A DNA stretch of 64,000 nucleotides from Amphibalanus amphitrite (Eukaryota; Arthropoda; Thecostraca; Balanomorpha; Balanidae). Positions 11,253 to 23,331 of this stretch are shown here, piece after piece; within the stretch, counting starts at the first letter, position 1, and every line of letters starts with the position of its first letter. The stretch spans positions 1 through 64,000 of the forward strand of contig NW_024881586.1 of the NCBI RefSeq assembly GCF_019059575.1, written 5' to 3'. Both the position numbers and the translations under genes were made by a program. Below the pieces are notes generated by a model. The model did no database searches. It was not told where the DNA came from and saw only the letters and a list, made by a program, of their open reading frames with translations.

Positions 11253-12132
11253 ATGTAACAGGCCAGTCAGTCCGTTGCCCGAGATGCCGTGTCAGCCAGC
11301 AGCCCGGTCACACATCACGAAATCTGGCGTGCAGAACCTTCCGGCAGCCCTCACGAAACCACGTCCCATGACCGTGACTCCGGCACTGTCGGAGACCCGT
11401 GACTGTGACTCCAATTCGACCCCGGCGCTGCAACTCGGCACGGCTACGCTAGATGGGGACGTTTGGTCGTATACTGCAATTATCCTTTCTGGTGTGATAT
11501 CGTTTTGCTTGCGCAAACTGTACAGACATCGCATTGAAAGAAATTCTGCACAGCAGCCTTGCTTAGAGGATGTTTGAATCTCGCTGGCACCTTCAAAACT
11601 CCCCCAACCAAAACACACATACCGACAGCCTTCTAGGCTGGCTCAGTTTCCCGTTACCGCTCGACCGATACGACGGCCGACACGTGCCCAGACCACCGCC
11701 TGCCGAGCGCTGTCCTCACGGCCGACTACCGCCGTGACGGTGCTCCGGCCGCGGCCCAACAATGGCTCAAAGCCGTGACTGATGTCAGTTTGATGGCTGC
11801 GCGCGGAGGCGACAGAGGTGGAACATCGCTGCCCGCCAGCCATGATTGATGGCATCACGGACGTCAGGTGACGTGTGATTCGGCGTGTGACGTGACGCGT
11901 TGTGTAGATCTGACGTGACGCGATACAAAGTGAGTGGTTTGTAAGGTAGCGGTTTGTCGTCAGAAGTGAGCGATAGTCGCGATGCCGTAAACGGAAGGAT
12001 ATTGTACGCTGATGACACAACAGAAAATGACGAAAGGGAAGTTGCGCGCTGGGGTTGAACTGTCATTATTCAGTGCAATTAGTGTAATGAGGGGTTCGTT
12101 GCCTCTCCAATTATCTAAGCCAGCAGACTCTG
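11253..12132. other. No gene seen
   Basis: Mixed sequence between two elements. Short overlapping frames on both strands have no recognisable content. CGTGACG-type words recur at 11860-11920. Confidence 0.4.
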
Positions 12133-12136
12133 TTAA

Positions 12137-13046
12137 CCCTAGAACGCCTAGGGGGGGGTTGTATCAACCCCCCCCCTGAGGTTTTTTCGAAGTGCACGCT
12201 AAACGGCTTGTCGTAGCGGGCTGAAATTTTCAATACCTTATGGGGCAACCTTTGCGCATCTTTTGCCGAAAAAAAATTGATCGGGTCATGTCAGGTCACG
12301 GAGTTATGACGTCATAAGAGGTACAGCCTCCGGCCGGATTTTCACAAACTGAGTGCCAACGCCCGAGGTTTCCTGCCGGTGGTACGGACATCGGTTGATG
12401 GATCGTGATGAAACTTCCCATGCATGTTGGGGCAAGTATTGGCTATCATATGGTATAAGAAATTTGACCGGGTCAGGTCAGGTCACGGAGCTATGACGTC
12501 ACAAGAGGAACAGCGTCCGGTACTATTTTTGAAAAGCGCCCGAACCACTATTTTGCTAATTCTTGTCACCTCAATGGGAATATGCAGCAATATTAGCTTC
12601 TATAGGGAGCAAATGGACCTCCCAAATCAAAAAATACAATCAGATTTCAAAAATTTAAATTTTGATTTTTCGAATTTCTGCCGCCGACTGTGACCTTGCC
12701 GACTTCCGGCGCTCCCAACGCGCCATTTTTAGAGCTAGGGAAACGAAATACATACCAAACGATAGAGAATTGATCAAGGAACACGATAGTGAAGGTTTCA
12801 AGTCGATATCTCCCACCGTTTTGCCGCCATCGCCGCCGAAAGTTGAAAAAAGTCTATTTTTCCGAAAATTTGACCTTTGACCGGTCAAAAGTAGGTCAAA
12901 TGTTGACCTAGGACCAAAAAATATACCACCAATCGCGAGATCTCGTTGAGAGCAATCCGTTGGTTTTTTCCGCTAAGCTCTACGACCTTCCGTTTCGAAA
13001 CGCCAGGGGGGGGGTCGTAACAACCCCCCCCCCCTGGTCGTTCGTG
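12137..13046. mobile_element. TTAA-type (piggyBac-like) short element with hairpin ends
   Basis: The left end is TTAA (12133-12136) followed by CCCTAGAACG, the start typical of piggyBac ends. The right end is CGTTCGTG followed by TTAT (13047-13050), a one-base-decayed TTAA. Each end holds a subterminal hairpin made of a G run, a short TTGTATCAA or TCGTAACAA loop region, and a C run (12151-12176 and about 13007-13034). The 910-bp interior has no transposase. It is largely the TATGACGTCATAA repeat family seen inverted at 2.4-3.2 kb. The superfamily call rests on the left terminus and TTAA only. Confidence 0.65.
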
Positions 13047-13662
13047 TTATGAGAAATGGCCTGGTCGTGCGAGGGTTCATACTTATGCCCATTCCGCTGG
13101 GGCATGCTGAATGAAGGTGGTTTTCGAGCACGCTGTTCTCAAGTATAATCAAATGAAATCGGCGTCGGGCAGAGTGGCTTTCAAAATCGTTCACAGATGA
13201 AGCATGCTTTGAAGGCAATCACCCCCAGGTCCCAACTCTCTACCCGTTCACCAAACAGAACAGAAAACCCAAAGACGGAAAGTGATTGAATTTATGTATT
13301 ATCAATCAACATGCACCAAGCTATACACAACATATTAGGCAACACAGAAGACAATAATGCTTATCCATAAAATCGCATCACGTAGCTAGTTGAGCGAATC
13401 TACGCATCAAACTAGATAAAAAAATGTATGGCAACAAATAAAGACCAACGTTGGTTTTGTATCATGCTGCATTTCTCACCGAAATGCAGCCGGACAAATC
13501 CCTAACGCTGATCAAACAAGGCCCACTGGCTGGCTCACAAACACAAAACGTGCAAGAAAGACTGTCTGGGAGCGCTCGGCGAATCGGCGGCACCCCAGCG
13601 GAAGGTGACAGACAGTCACAGAAGTGCGACCATCAGTCAGTGACAGACAAGAGACACAGAAG

Positions 13663-16600
13663 TCAGTCGTGACCGTGACCGCGGCGCGGGCGGCCGCCGC
13701 AGCACGCAGCACCCACCTGCCACCAGACTGCCGAGCCGGCCGCCGTGGAGTCGCTGTGATGCAGCCAGAGCAGCATCCGGCGCGTCTTCTCGTCACGCCA
13801 CCGCTCACGGTCCTCCGGGTTGGCCGAGGAGCGCAGCTTCACCTTCTGGTCCCAGTACATCCACTCGTCCTGGTAAGTGTCCATGCGGGAGGTGGGTAGA
13901 GGCGGCCGCGGCGGCGCCGCAGCCGACTCGCCCGAACTGCCCTCCGCGAAGATGATACTCTCGAGGTCTGACCAGCAGTTGACCCGAGGTCCACCAGCGT
14001 TGTTCGTGACACCCACGGGAGATGTGATCCGGGTCCGTGGCGAGGTGGCACGGAACGGTCGCGGGCCCGAGTACCTCGGCAGGCGAGCTGTCGAGGCGAC
14101 TGAAGAGCGGGGTTCCACTCGCCAAGAGCCCGGCGCCTCCAGCTCGCTGGTCTGACCGGCACGCTCTGAGTAGAAGGTGGTGCTCGTCTTAGAGAGCGAG
14201 TAGGCTGAGGTGGTGCCCGCTGTAGCGGCGGCAGCGGCAGCGGCTGCAGCGCGGAACAGCGGGGCGCCCTGTGGCGGCGGATCCAGAGAGTCCAGCGGCG
14301 GGTGCAGATGGAAACTGCGGTGGGAGTGTCTGTCACCGCTCTGCTCTGCCGACAGAACGGTCTCCGGACTTCGCACACCCACTGGAGGAGGTGACGTGGC
14401 AGCGGCCACAGCGCGCTCCAGGTGTTCGCTGGGAGCACCGCCACGCTCTGACTCTGACTCCTCAAACTCACACTCGCAGTACGAGTCCGTGTCATAGTCT
14501 GGTGTAGGCACCTCGACCGGGATGTCGCCCTCGTCTGCCGATGTCTCTTCCACCACGGCCAGGGCGGGCGGTATCGCCACCGCCGGCGGGGGAGGCGGCG
14601 GAGGCGGGGGCGGAGGCACGTGGATGAGCCCTGCGCGCGCCGCCTGGAACATACGGGAGAACTGGCTCTCCATCTGTTCACGTTTGAGCGCCACCGAGCC
14701 ACCGTTGGAGAGTTCCCGAACGAGATGGTCGCGCATTCCTTCTGCGGGCTCCGGCTCAGTGTCCGAGGTGTTGAACCGCTCCTTCAGCTTTGACTTGAGC
14801 TCACGCAGCATGGAGTCTCGCTTCTTGAAGCCAATGGGCACGGCGCCCACCTTGGCCAGCCGGTCCAGCTTTTGTTGCATTGCAGGACTGCTTCCGACAC
14901 CTTCTTCAGCAGGTGTCGGCTCCGTTACGTTTTGTTCAACTGCCTCAGCACCCTCACCTCCGACCTCCCCCTGATGGTCTTCAGTTGCTGCGTCTTCCGG
15001 AGCGCTCTCATCCTCCACCTCATGTTCATCGCCCAGCGATATGTCCTCGTAAGCGTTCTCGTCCTGCGCACTCACACCAGCTTCGGCGCCAGCACCCTGT
15101 TCCACTTGCGGCGCACCGGCGCTGGCGCGTTCCGCGTCACTTGCTTCGTCGGAGGTCTGGCGGAACATCTCCTCAGTCAGCGGCACCGGACGGCCGTCTC
15201 GGAACACGAGTGGTCGCCCGTCTGAGCCCTCCTCGTCGCTCGTGCGCACGTACGCACCGCACCAGGCGGCCGTCTGCACCAAACCGCGATTTCGGGTGCC
15301 GTACAGGGGCTCTCCGTGGCGAGAGTCGTACACCAGCAGCTCGGCAGTCGCTGGCGCCGCAGGTGACGTGGGTGAGGCCACAGGTGAGTCACTAGAGGGC
15401 TCGCCCTGAGGAAGCGATACCCGTTCGTACGTACTGTGCGAGACGGGAGCTTGTTCCGCCGCCGGGGCTGTTCTGTCGATTGAGTCGTAGTGGACACGCT
15501 CGTACGCTGCCGGAGACGTGGTTTCCCGTTCTTGGTCGGTTTGCTGATCGCTTGATGTGGTTTGATCATCGTCCTGGCCATGGCCACGCTGAATCTCATG
15601 ACGCGACGGAGTTCTTGAAGCAGGCATCTTCCTCTGCTCGTCGCCGTTGATTGCAGGGTCACTGAGCTGAGCGTAGTGATGGCTAACAGTGTCGGTGCCT
15701 GGCTGCGTCACCTTTTCGTGGCGCCTTCTGGTACTGCAACGGCTGTCCATGTCACCAAGCTGGGCGACGCGTGTAACATCCTCGGTCTGAGGATGTTGGA
15801 CACGCTCCATGTAGATGCTTGGACCGGCACTGGGCGGTCGGGTCATCGTATCGCGGCTGTAGTGACTTGAGCGCAGCGACCCAGCCAGTGACGCCTGACG
15901 TCGTAGGTTCCCAACATACGTCGGCATGGTGCCCTTGGAGATGCTACAGGGCGGTAACAGGTTCGCACCTCTGCTGGAATCCTCGGTGACGGGCAGTTCC
16001 TCATGGTTGGCCGTGTTCTGATCGCCGTCATTGGAATCGGTGAGGACGGCGGAGTCGGGACTGACGCCGTTGGCGACAGGGCTGATCATTTTCATGTTGG
16101 CAGAAACGACTCGTTCTACTGTGTCTTCAGCAGACAGTTTTGGTGTGGCTGACTTCGGAGACGGAGGTGCCTCTGGAGCAGGTCGACTCGTCTCATTCGC
16201 CGTCATGTTCTCCACACTCGGCCCCTTGAAGATGACACTCTCAAAACTGAGGGTGCTGTCGGGATCAGAATCGATCGCCACGTTTAGAATGTGGTCGAAG
16301 TCACGAATTGCCTGCGGAACCTCGAAATCATCGTCGGGCTTTTTCGGTTTTCGGTTGAAGCGAAACAGACGCTTGAAGAAACCGTCCTTTTTGGGCACTT
16401 GCAGCTGAGTTGTTTTGATAACACGCTCAGGCATGAGCTGAACAGAACGTCTGCCGGCTTTGACCTCAACCGATCCGTCGCTCTCGTCCTCTGAAGACTG
16501 GTCATCCGATAGCTGAGCGTTTTCATCTACGGACTCTCCATCATCTTCGTCACCGCCCTCGCCATCCGAAGTTGATGGGGAGCAATTACAAGACGATCCC

Positions 16601-18357
16601 TCCTTGTCTTCATGGACCGAGGGTTCGGAACGCTTTTCAGTCTCTTCTTCTTCAAGGATGGCCTCCGTGCTCGGAGGCTTGGGCTCGAAAATGAGCGAAT
16701 CCAAGCTCCCAAACGTGTCAGCGTCAGTGTTTTGTTCCCTGCTGCTGGAGGTCTTGTTGGAGCCCGAGTTGGCCTTCATGTTCTCCTCCATTGGCACGTA
16801 GATGAGGCCAAGGTTGACGTTGGGCAGCGCTGCCACGTCATCTGCCTCGATCACGCTGCGCAGCGCTGACTTAATCTTTTCTACCCTGTCGTCGCTGTCA
16901 GGCTGCTTCATCGTCTCGGCCAGCTTCTGGCGCAGGTCGCGCACCAGCTGCTCCTTCCTGCCGGCCTTGATGTCCTCCAGAGTCTCCCAGTCGCCAGTGT
17001 AGCCACTCAGTTGCTTTCTCAGCTCGCGAACCTGACGTTGTTTCCGAAGCGTAGCCACACTCACCGGTTGTACCATTTCCACGATTTCAGCACCCAGCTT
17101 CCGCTTCTTCTCGTCATCCAGTCTGGACAGCGCCTTCAGACGATGTTCCTGCTCCATGATGACATGATCAGAGGTTTTCTTAGAAGACTCGGCCGCCGAC
17201 CACGAGTCGCATTCGCTGCGCTCTGAGGCCGCGTCGTTGACCACGTACTCGCGGTGGTGTCCGCGGCGCACGATCGTGGCGGCGCTCGACACAGAACACG
17301 TGTCACAGCCGCACGAAGTGCATGAACATGAGTCCCAGTCAGAGGCAGAAGCGGCATCGAAGCGAGGCCTGCGCGGCGGGGCACCCGCCACTGGCGTGAG
17401 TGTCATTTCGAGCCTGGACACAAACTTTCTGCTGCCACCACTACCACCGTCGCCACCAGAAAAACCGTTCCGAGCTTTCCCTGCACTGTGACCGCCATCC
17501 GCCTCCCGCCGACCGCCCTTCAGGTTGCGTAGGACGTCGGACCGTGACACATACTCGCTCTCGTCAAAGTCGGTGTCCGAGTGTCCCTCGGGGGCACGTC
17601 GCTCCAGGTCACGGCCACGGCGCACGACGCGAACGTCGGCCTCGACGTGCACCTGCCGTCTCTCCTGACCGTGACGTTCGTCGCCCGAGCGCCGCCGTCG
17701 CCGCAACTGCGTCGGATTGCGGTGCAGAGTGGCGATACGCGCCAGGATTTCGGACCGGCTGAGATGGCGCAGCTCGCGCCGCAAACGCTGACTACGAACG
17801 TTGTCCAGCATCTCTTCCCGACTCATGTCTCGCCAAGAGTCCAACCTCACCCGGAAGTCAATGGGCTCGTAGATCTTGTTGAAGTTGTCCTCCTGTTCAG
17901 CCCACGAGTCGTACTCGCTGCCTGCGGTTCTCGGCTCGGGCCGAGTTGCCACTGACACCTGTCGCCGTACCTCCAGCCGACTCGAGTAGAACTCACTGTC
18001 ACTGCCACCACCACCGGCGCCGGCGCGTCTGTCCCCATCATCGCCCGCCGCCCGCTCGTCAGCGGAGAGCTGATCCAGTTCACGTTCGATCTCTCGTTGC
18101 ACCATGCGAGCCACATCAGTCACCACAGCCTCCTCGCCTGCCGCCAGCTCGCGAGGAAAGCTGTCCAGCAGCTGCCGCAGCTGCTCACGCTTCTGTCGCT
18201 TCAGTGAACGACCCACCGAGCCCTTCGATTTGGTCTTCTCGATTGCCTTTAACTTCTCACTCTTCACAGAGCGGGCAGAGTTGACCTCCGTCTTCTGCTT
18301 CCCGGCCGTTTTGCCGCGCCGGAAGCGGGAAGCGAATTCCTTCATGCTCTTCACCAT
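13663..18357 (-). CDS. Large, mostly disordered protein, unrecognised (one long exon)
   Basis: Uninterrupted frame of 1564 codons. The start sits in a strong context (GGCACCATGG). The N terminus is very basic (1-60). Short motifs recur: an SR-x-[DE]-x-L type motif at 125, 178, 199, 270 and 313; [LF][DE]S[LVI]IF at 551, 704 and near 1470; GLI[YH]VP at 517 and near 1245. Other features are a Cys cluster at 343-354 (CSCTSCGCDTC), coiled-coil-like Lys/Arg/Glu/Leu helices at 400-500 and 1150-1240, a Glu/Asp/Ser-rich stretch at 570-635, polyproline near 1250 and polyalanine near 1375. There is no signal peptide or membrane segment. The native exon may end at 13717: there TGGTGGCAG meets GTGGGT, a good splice donor, and the last 18 codons would then be intron. 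This suggests a cytoskeletal or scaffold protein, but that is inference and I do not recognise the family. Confidence 0.8.
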   Translation of the reverse strand: MVKSMKEFASRFRRGKTAGKQKTEVNSARSVKSEKLKAIEKTKSKGSVGRSLKRQKREQLRQLLDSFPRELAAGEEAVVTDVARMVQREIERELDQLSADERAAGDDGDRRAGAGGGGSDSEFYSSRLEVRRQVSVATRPEPRTAGSEYDSWAEQEDNFNKIYEPIDFRVRLDSWRDMSREEMLDNVRSQRLRRELRHLSRSEILARIATLHRNPTQLRRRRRSGDERHGQERRQVHVEADVRVVRRGRDLERRAPEGHSDTDFDESEYVSRSDVLRNLKGGRREADGGHSAGKARNGFSGGDGGSGGSRKFVSRLEMTLTPVAGAPPRRPRFDAASASDWDSCSCTSCGCDTCSVSSAATIVRRGHHREYVVNDAASERSECDSWSAAESSKKTSDHVIMEQEHRLKALSRLDDEKKRKLGAEIVEMVQPVSVATLRKQRQVRELRKQLSGYTGDWETLEDIKAGRKEQLVRDLRQKLAETMKQPDSDDRVEKIKSALRSVIEADDVAALPNVNLGLIYVPMEENMKANSGSNKTSSSREQNTDADTFGSLDSLIFEPKPPSTEAILEEEETEKRSEPSVHEDKEGSSCNCSPSTSDGEGGDEDDGESVDENAQLSDDQSSEDESDGSVEVKAGRRSVQLMPERVIKTTQLQVPKKDGFFKRLFRFNRKPKKPDDDFEVPQAIRDFDHILNVAIDSDPDSTLSFESVIFKGPSVENMTANETSRPAPEAPPSPKSATPKLSAEDTVERVVSANMKMISPVANGVSPDSAVLTDSNDGDQNTANHEELPVTEDSSRGANLLPPCSISKGTMPTYVGNLRRQASLAGSLRSSHYSRDTMTRPPSAGPSIYMERVQHPQTEDVTRVAQLGDMDSRCSTRRRHEKVTQPGTDTVSHHYAQLSDPAINGDEQRKMPASRTPSRHEIQRGHGQDDDQTTSSDQQTDQERETTSPAAYERVHYDSIDRTAPAAEQAPVSHSTYERVSLPQGEPSSDSPVASPTSPAAPATAELLVYDSRHGEPLYGTRNRGLVQTAAWCGAYVRTSDEEGSDGRPLVFRDGRPVPLTEEMFRQTSDEASDAERASAGAPQVEQGAGAEAGVSAQDENAYEDISLGDEHEVEDESAPEDAATEDHQGEVGGEGAEAVEQNVTEPTPAEEGVGSSPAMQQKLDRLAKVGAVPIGFKKRDSMLRELKSKLKERFNTSDTEPEPAEGMRDHLVRELSNGGSVALKREQMESQFSRMFQAARAGLIHVPPPPPPPPPPPAVAIPPALAVVEETSADEGDIPVEVPTPDYDTDSYCECEFEESESERGGAPSEHLERAVAAATSPPPVGVRSPETVLSAEQSGDRHSHRSFHLHPPLDSLDPPPQGAPLFRAAAAAAAAATAGTTSAYSLSKTSTTFYSERAGQTSELEAPGSWRVEPRSSVASTARLPRYSGPRPFRATSPRTRITSPVGVTNNAGGPRVNCWSDLESIIFAEGSSGESAAAPPRPPLPTSRMDTYQDEWMYWDQKVKLRSSANPEDRERWRDEKTRRMLLWLHHSDSTAAGSAVWWQVGAACCGGRPRRGHGHD
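13711..13717 (-). other. Candidate splice donor ending the long exon
   Basis: On the minus strand CAG is followed by GTGGGT, close to the donor consensus. If it is used, the last exonic base is at 13717 and the protein continues in an exon at lower coordinates. Supporting this, the residues after the site (Gly/Arg/His-rich) look unlike the preceding conserved-looking helix. Confidence 0.45.
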
Positions 18358-18860
18358 GGTGCCGGCGGTGCGCGCTGGTGCTCACTGGTGCAGAGTGCAG
18401 TATGGTGCAGTGGTGCGGCGCCGCGCTCCGCCGTCCGCGCGGCCCGCCCGGTCGGCTCCGCGTCTCAGACGACACTGGCAGTGGCTCGGGGCTGACGGTC
18501 CGGAGCCGCCGCGCCGCGCACGCGATTCACGGCGCCAGTCCACCGCCGTTACACGGCCGTCAGGGCGAGAGTTGCCTGCGTCGGCCACCACCGTCGCCGA
18601 TATACTTTCCGAAAACCAGGCAACCATATCGAAGTCAGCGGGGAGGCGAGATGGTGGCTCTGAGAGCGGGGCATGAGAGCCAAGTCGAGAGGAACCGGCG
18701 GAGACGGCCATTCGGTGCGGGGCGCTAGCACCATTCCACGCGTCACCGCGCCGACGAGAGGCGAATTCAGCTGCTCCGGTGAACAGCGAGGCGACGGGGC
18801 GAAACTCGGTGTCGCTACTGTCATTAGTTTAGGGTGTCGCATGTCACAAAGGTAACGCTG
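18358..18860 (-). promoter_or_regulatory. GC- and CpG-rich 5' region of the long-exon gene
   Basis: This stretch lies directly upstream of the start codon and is dense in CpG (CCGCGC, GCGGCC words). No TATA box is visible, so it could be a leader, a TATA-less promoter or both. The small frames on both strands are by-products of the GC content. Confidence 0.35.
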
Positions 18861-21800
18861 ACAGATCCCGCCGTATCCGTGTAGTTCATTTGTCCTCGCC
18901 TTTATCGGCGCCCGGCACCTCGGACCAGAACAAGTTCAGATAAATGATGTGCTTGGCACCAGAGCGTCGAACTCTTCATCTAGTTTAAATAGATTTGATC
19001 GCAGATTTTAAGCAGATATAAAAATGAAAATCAAGGGTACAATAAACAAACAAAAACTTAAACTTCAAATATAAATAACATTTTATTTCATCATAAAAAT
19101 GAATTTCCCGCTATCGCGTCAAACGCTACCACTGAACGTGGCAGTAACAAAATTTTCTTTCAGCAGCTGTGCAGACATTAGCAGGATTAAAAAAGGACGG
19201 CTGAAAAAAAGGTAATGGGTGTGCCGTGTTGCTGTGATGTATCGCGTTGGTGAAAAATTACAGGCCGCATACACATAGGCACATGAACCGTTAGAAACAA
19301 CTTACCACGATACCCGGTCATGCTATTGCTGCCTTCAGGCGTCAAACATACGATCCTTAATGGGACATGAACGTAATAATGCCTTATTATAAACGAATTA
19401 CATGCATATATCGCGCCTTTCAGTTCGCAGATAATAACAGGACTTAAGTGAGAAAATGCGCGATAGCAAGCAACATATGAATTTAGGATGCAAAAGAGTC
19501 ATCAATCATTTTTTTATGGATGGTCCTTGCAGTTAACTATTTACAAAAACATCACACTTTTCCGTGATAAACAAACGCGGAAAGACGTCACATTCGTCCC
19601 ATAAAATGCAAGGTGTAAAATGTAGCAATGACTTGACAACACCGCGTGTTATCTTCCATTGGGAGCATTGCACCGACTGGGCCTCTCACCGGAGCGCTAT
19701 GTCGAGCAGAACAAGCCTCCAACTCGATCGGAGGCAGCCGTAAAATGTTTACATCTCCCAGCTGTTGCTCGGATACCGCTAGTCAGCAGTAGGCCGGCCA
19801 TCCTAACCGCAGCGGCCGCCCGCACCGCGGTCGGGCCAGATTCATGAGCGGGCTGCAAGGGACCGGCAGACGCGCGGTAGTAACGGTCAACCTACGCCAG
19901 CTGTGAGCCGGTCCGCAGCCAGTCCGGACGGCTGACCGCTCCAATTAGAGATAATCGGACACGCCGCGGCGCACCCGTCAGAGACGCCACTCTCTGAGCT
20001 CTCTGTAAGGCCGGTGGTCATGGCGTTAGGTCAGCCCTAACACGAGCGGGAGCCCCCAGCAATGTGCGTCGGTCAACCGTGGACGGCGCCGGGGTGGCCA
20101 TAAAAACGCACCCCTCGGGTCAGCTCACCACGCAGTGCATCCGTTCCTTATCCGATCATCACCTGAGGATCTGACTAATGGGATATAACTACGGCCATCA
20201 GATCCGAGATTGGAGGCAGGGAGGCATCTTCAAAGGCGGAATTAGACGACTTTTACTGAGATATATGGCACTAAAATCAAGCATCATATCATTAACAGAA
20301 TGGTACCCTATCCTTCCTATAGCCGCAGGCGAGGACGGCGCGAGGCCGTCAGTTATGACAAATATGACACTAAAGAGGTTCCATTAGCTCCAGAGTGTAG
20401 GCCTCCCGCCAAGACAGCAGTAGGTGCTGCTGCCGCGCCATCACCCTTACATTTTGTTTGAGCTGGTCCGAACACTGGCAATGACAGGAGACAGCAATAG
20501 CGGTGACAGCAATGACGGAAGGGAGGAGTCGAGATGGGCAGGGAAAGATAAGGGAGTAATTTGCTTAGACGAGAATGAACAAAATAGAATGCATGTGAAT
20601 TGGGGAGATGTGAAGGGGAAGAAGGATGAAAATAAGCAAAAGATATGAAAGGAAAATGAAAATAAAAAAGAAAGAGAGAAATGACGAGGAAGTTAAGGGA
20701 GGAAAGTAGTGGAAAAGGAGGAAGATGTAAGAGGGGAGGCAGAGCCATAGAGAGCAGACTCTCGTGTGCTGCGGACTCCCGTCGAGTGATCGCGGGTGGG
20801 CCGGTGGCAACAGCGGCACCACCCGGCGGCACAATATGAGACATATGGTCCGACCACGCCTCTCCTACCGTCCCGTACCAGACGCCAGCCGGTCAGTGAC
20901 CGAGTTGGGAAAGGATTATAACGGAGCCAGCGGAAACACCTACAGTCCTATACTATAAATATGCAAACAAGGACCACATGTTTTTTAACAGTTTGACCTG
21001 ATACAAGTAAGAAGCTGTTAGAAATGGCAAATGTGATAGTACGGTACTCCAAACCACTACAGCTTTCTCTACCTGGCGAAGCGGAACAGTCAATAGAAAA
21101 TACGCGGAACGGTAAAATGTCATCTGGAATCCTGGAATTCACTGATCAGTAATCAGGACGACAATTCCCAAGTTTTACGACGCCAAAATACACACCGCTA
21201 CATTTGGCAATCCACATTCTCGATTGGTGTGTTTATCACAGCAATTTGCCCTCGGGAAATACCAATAAAGCGTTCAGTGCCGACGACAGCCGTATGTCCG
21301 AATTAGGCCCCAGAGCAGAGACAAAACCCGGGCGGTGCATCGGTCGTAGTGGAGAGAGATAAGGAGCACACTTCACGGCACTCAGTAGACACGACAGAGA
21401 CAAATAATGGCTGCACAGGCGCCGTACCTCACACCGCAGAGAAGATATGTCGGCGCATCTGATTTATGCAGCTACTGCACAACCGGCGAGCGAGACTATC
21501 AAGACGATAGGAACCGGTGATGAGTCAATTAATCCGATTTCATTAGGCAATTTGTGAATGTGGTATTGATGAATGGTGAATGGCCATATTGATAATTGAG
21601 AACATAGGTAGGTTAGACGCAGCCTTCAGATTCCTTTCTTATATGGTAAATTCCAGTGCTAGTTTGGTGTTCAGCACAGTTGACGAATAAAATACCTATG
21701 CATTATTAAGCATGAAAAATAAAGCGAAAAATAAATATGTACACAAGGTACATTACCTACTCTGCAAACAGCCATAAATGTAGCCCCAACATTCATAAAT

Positions 21801-23330
21801 AATTGAATAAACCTGCACCGTGCATGGAATCACAATACATCAACAAGCGACGCTTCAATCCCCTAGGTAATAAGCCCATTTTTCATCTTTCACCTCTCTC
21901 GCGGCACCACTGGCAAAGTGACAGTCTCAGTGGTAGCCTGGAGCGTGCGGAGCGGGATCAGTCAAGCGTCGCAACAGGCCACCACTCAGAGTGTCAGCGC
22001 GGTGAGAGGGCATTTTCATATCAGTCGACATCGCGGCGCGAGAGCTCTGTAATGGCACTGCGGGCCTCGGCGCAGCGTCCGACGAGGGGACACTATCGAG
22101 GCAGTCGGTCGTCTCGCAGCTGCTTTAGTACGTCGGGCTAAGTTGCGTTGGAATGGGTGTGGGTCCGTAAATATGCAGCAATGTGTCAGTCTGCGTGACG
22201 ATTGCAGATACAAAGTACGAGGCTCCAGCAGAGCGTGAAGTGACAGGCGGGGAGCCGGGTGTGAGGGCAAAACAGCAACCTCGTAGTTCGAACACTAGGA
22301 AAACTTCAAATCGCACGTGAACAGGGTCCCGGCAACTAAAAATTTGCATCGTTCCTGACTTCCCTCGTTTTAAGATAAGGTTTGATGGAATATCGACTGA
22401 AGTTTGTATCCTGCCACCTGTCTCCCCCACCGTCCTTCAGTTCAGGGCCGGTACCGAGGTCAGAGCTGCAGGTCTTCCCACTGGAGCGTTCAGTACTTGG
22501 GGGGAAGGGAAACCCTAGTCTCGTCCAAGGAGGGAGTCTCTTGTCTCGTGGAGAAAGGGACCTGCTCAACCTCAAGTCCGAAGCGGGCCCTCATGAATCC
22601 GACATGAGATCCTCAAAAAGTCTACGTTGGGGGCCCTAGTGGAGCGGGCCCCTGGTTCCAAAGGGAGAAGAATGCAGCTCCTCATCCTGCAAAAGTATAA
22701 ATCCAGTGGGTGGATGAACTTCTCGTCCCAAGAAAGAGGGAAACGAGTCTCTTGTCACGTAGGATGAAGGAAATCTCTCCTCTCGTCAGCTGATGGGAAG
22801 TCCCTCACCCCACGATCCGCCACCGCCTGCAGCCGATCGGTCGACCATCACCGACTCGGGGCGGCAGATGGCCAGCTCCGGGGCAGCGCGATGACGGCAG
22901 AACAACGGAAGACCATCAGATAACGGCGGCATCAGAGTCGATCAAACATGATTATACGACAATAAACACATCGATCGCTTGATGATGAAGCAGAGTTTAA
23001 AAACTAAGCTTGCATGTTACGGTCCGGTGAGCGCAAACATGCATTTAAGTAAGTTGCAACATGTTGATTGTTTATGAAAATGACTTATTTTAGTTCCTTT
23101 CTCAATGACTGCGGTGTTTGAGACGTTGATGATTGAGCGAGTGCTTAATAATGTTTTGTGTAGTATGTAGCGTGCTTAGCAACGGCTACCCTACACACAG
23201 GTAGGTTGTTTAAAGATCGGTGAACCCGGAAAGCATCGCTGTTCTACCTTGACATGTATGAGCGCAAAGGAATACATCGAGCATGTTTAAATAAGCGGTG
23301 CAGGTTGGCTGCTGCATTTCTTTGTTCATG
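18861..23330. other. Long stretch without a supported gene
   Basis: 18.95-19.65 kb is AT-rich. A TATA-like CATAAAAA at 20099 lies about 75 bp before an ATG at 20178, but the frame after it shows no domain. A purine-rich tract (A/G on the plus strand) runs at about 20590-20750. Degenerate repeats with TCTCGT and GGGAAA words lie at 22490-22810. I found no RNA gene or clear element ends. Confidence 0.4.
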
Positions 23331-23331
23331 C

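Noticed and set aside
13839..15662. Long second frames (up to 287 codons) overlapping the 1564-codon gene
   Set aside because: Arg/Pro/Ser-rich shadow frames caused by high GC; no domain and no start context.
20178..20387. 69-codon frame downstream of a TATA-like box
   Set aside because: No signal peptide, domain or splice evidence; the TATA-like word alone is not enough.
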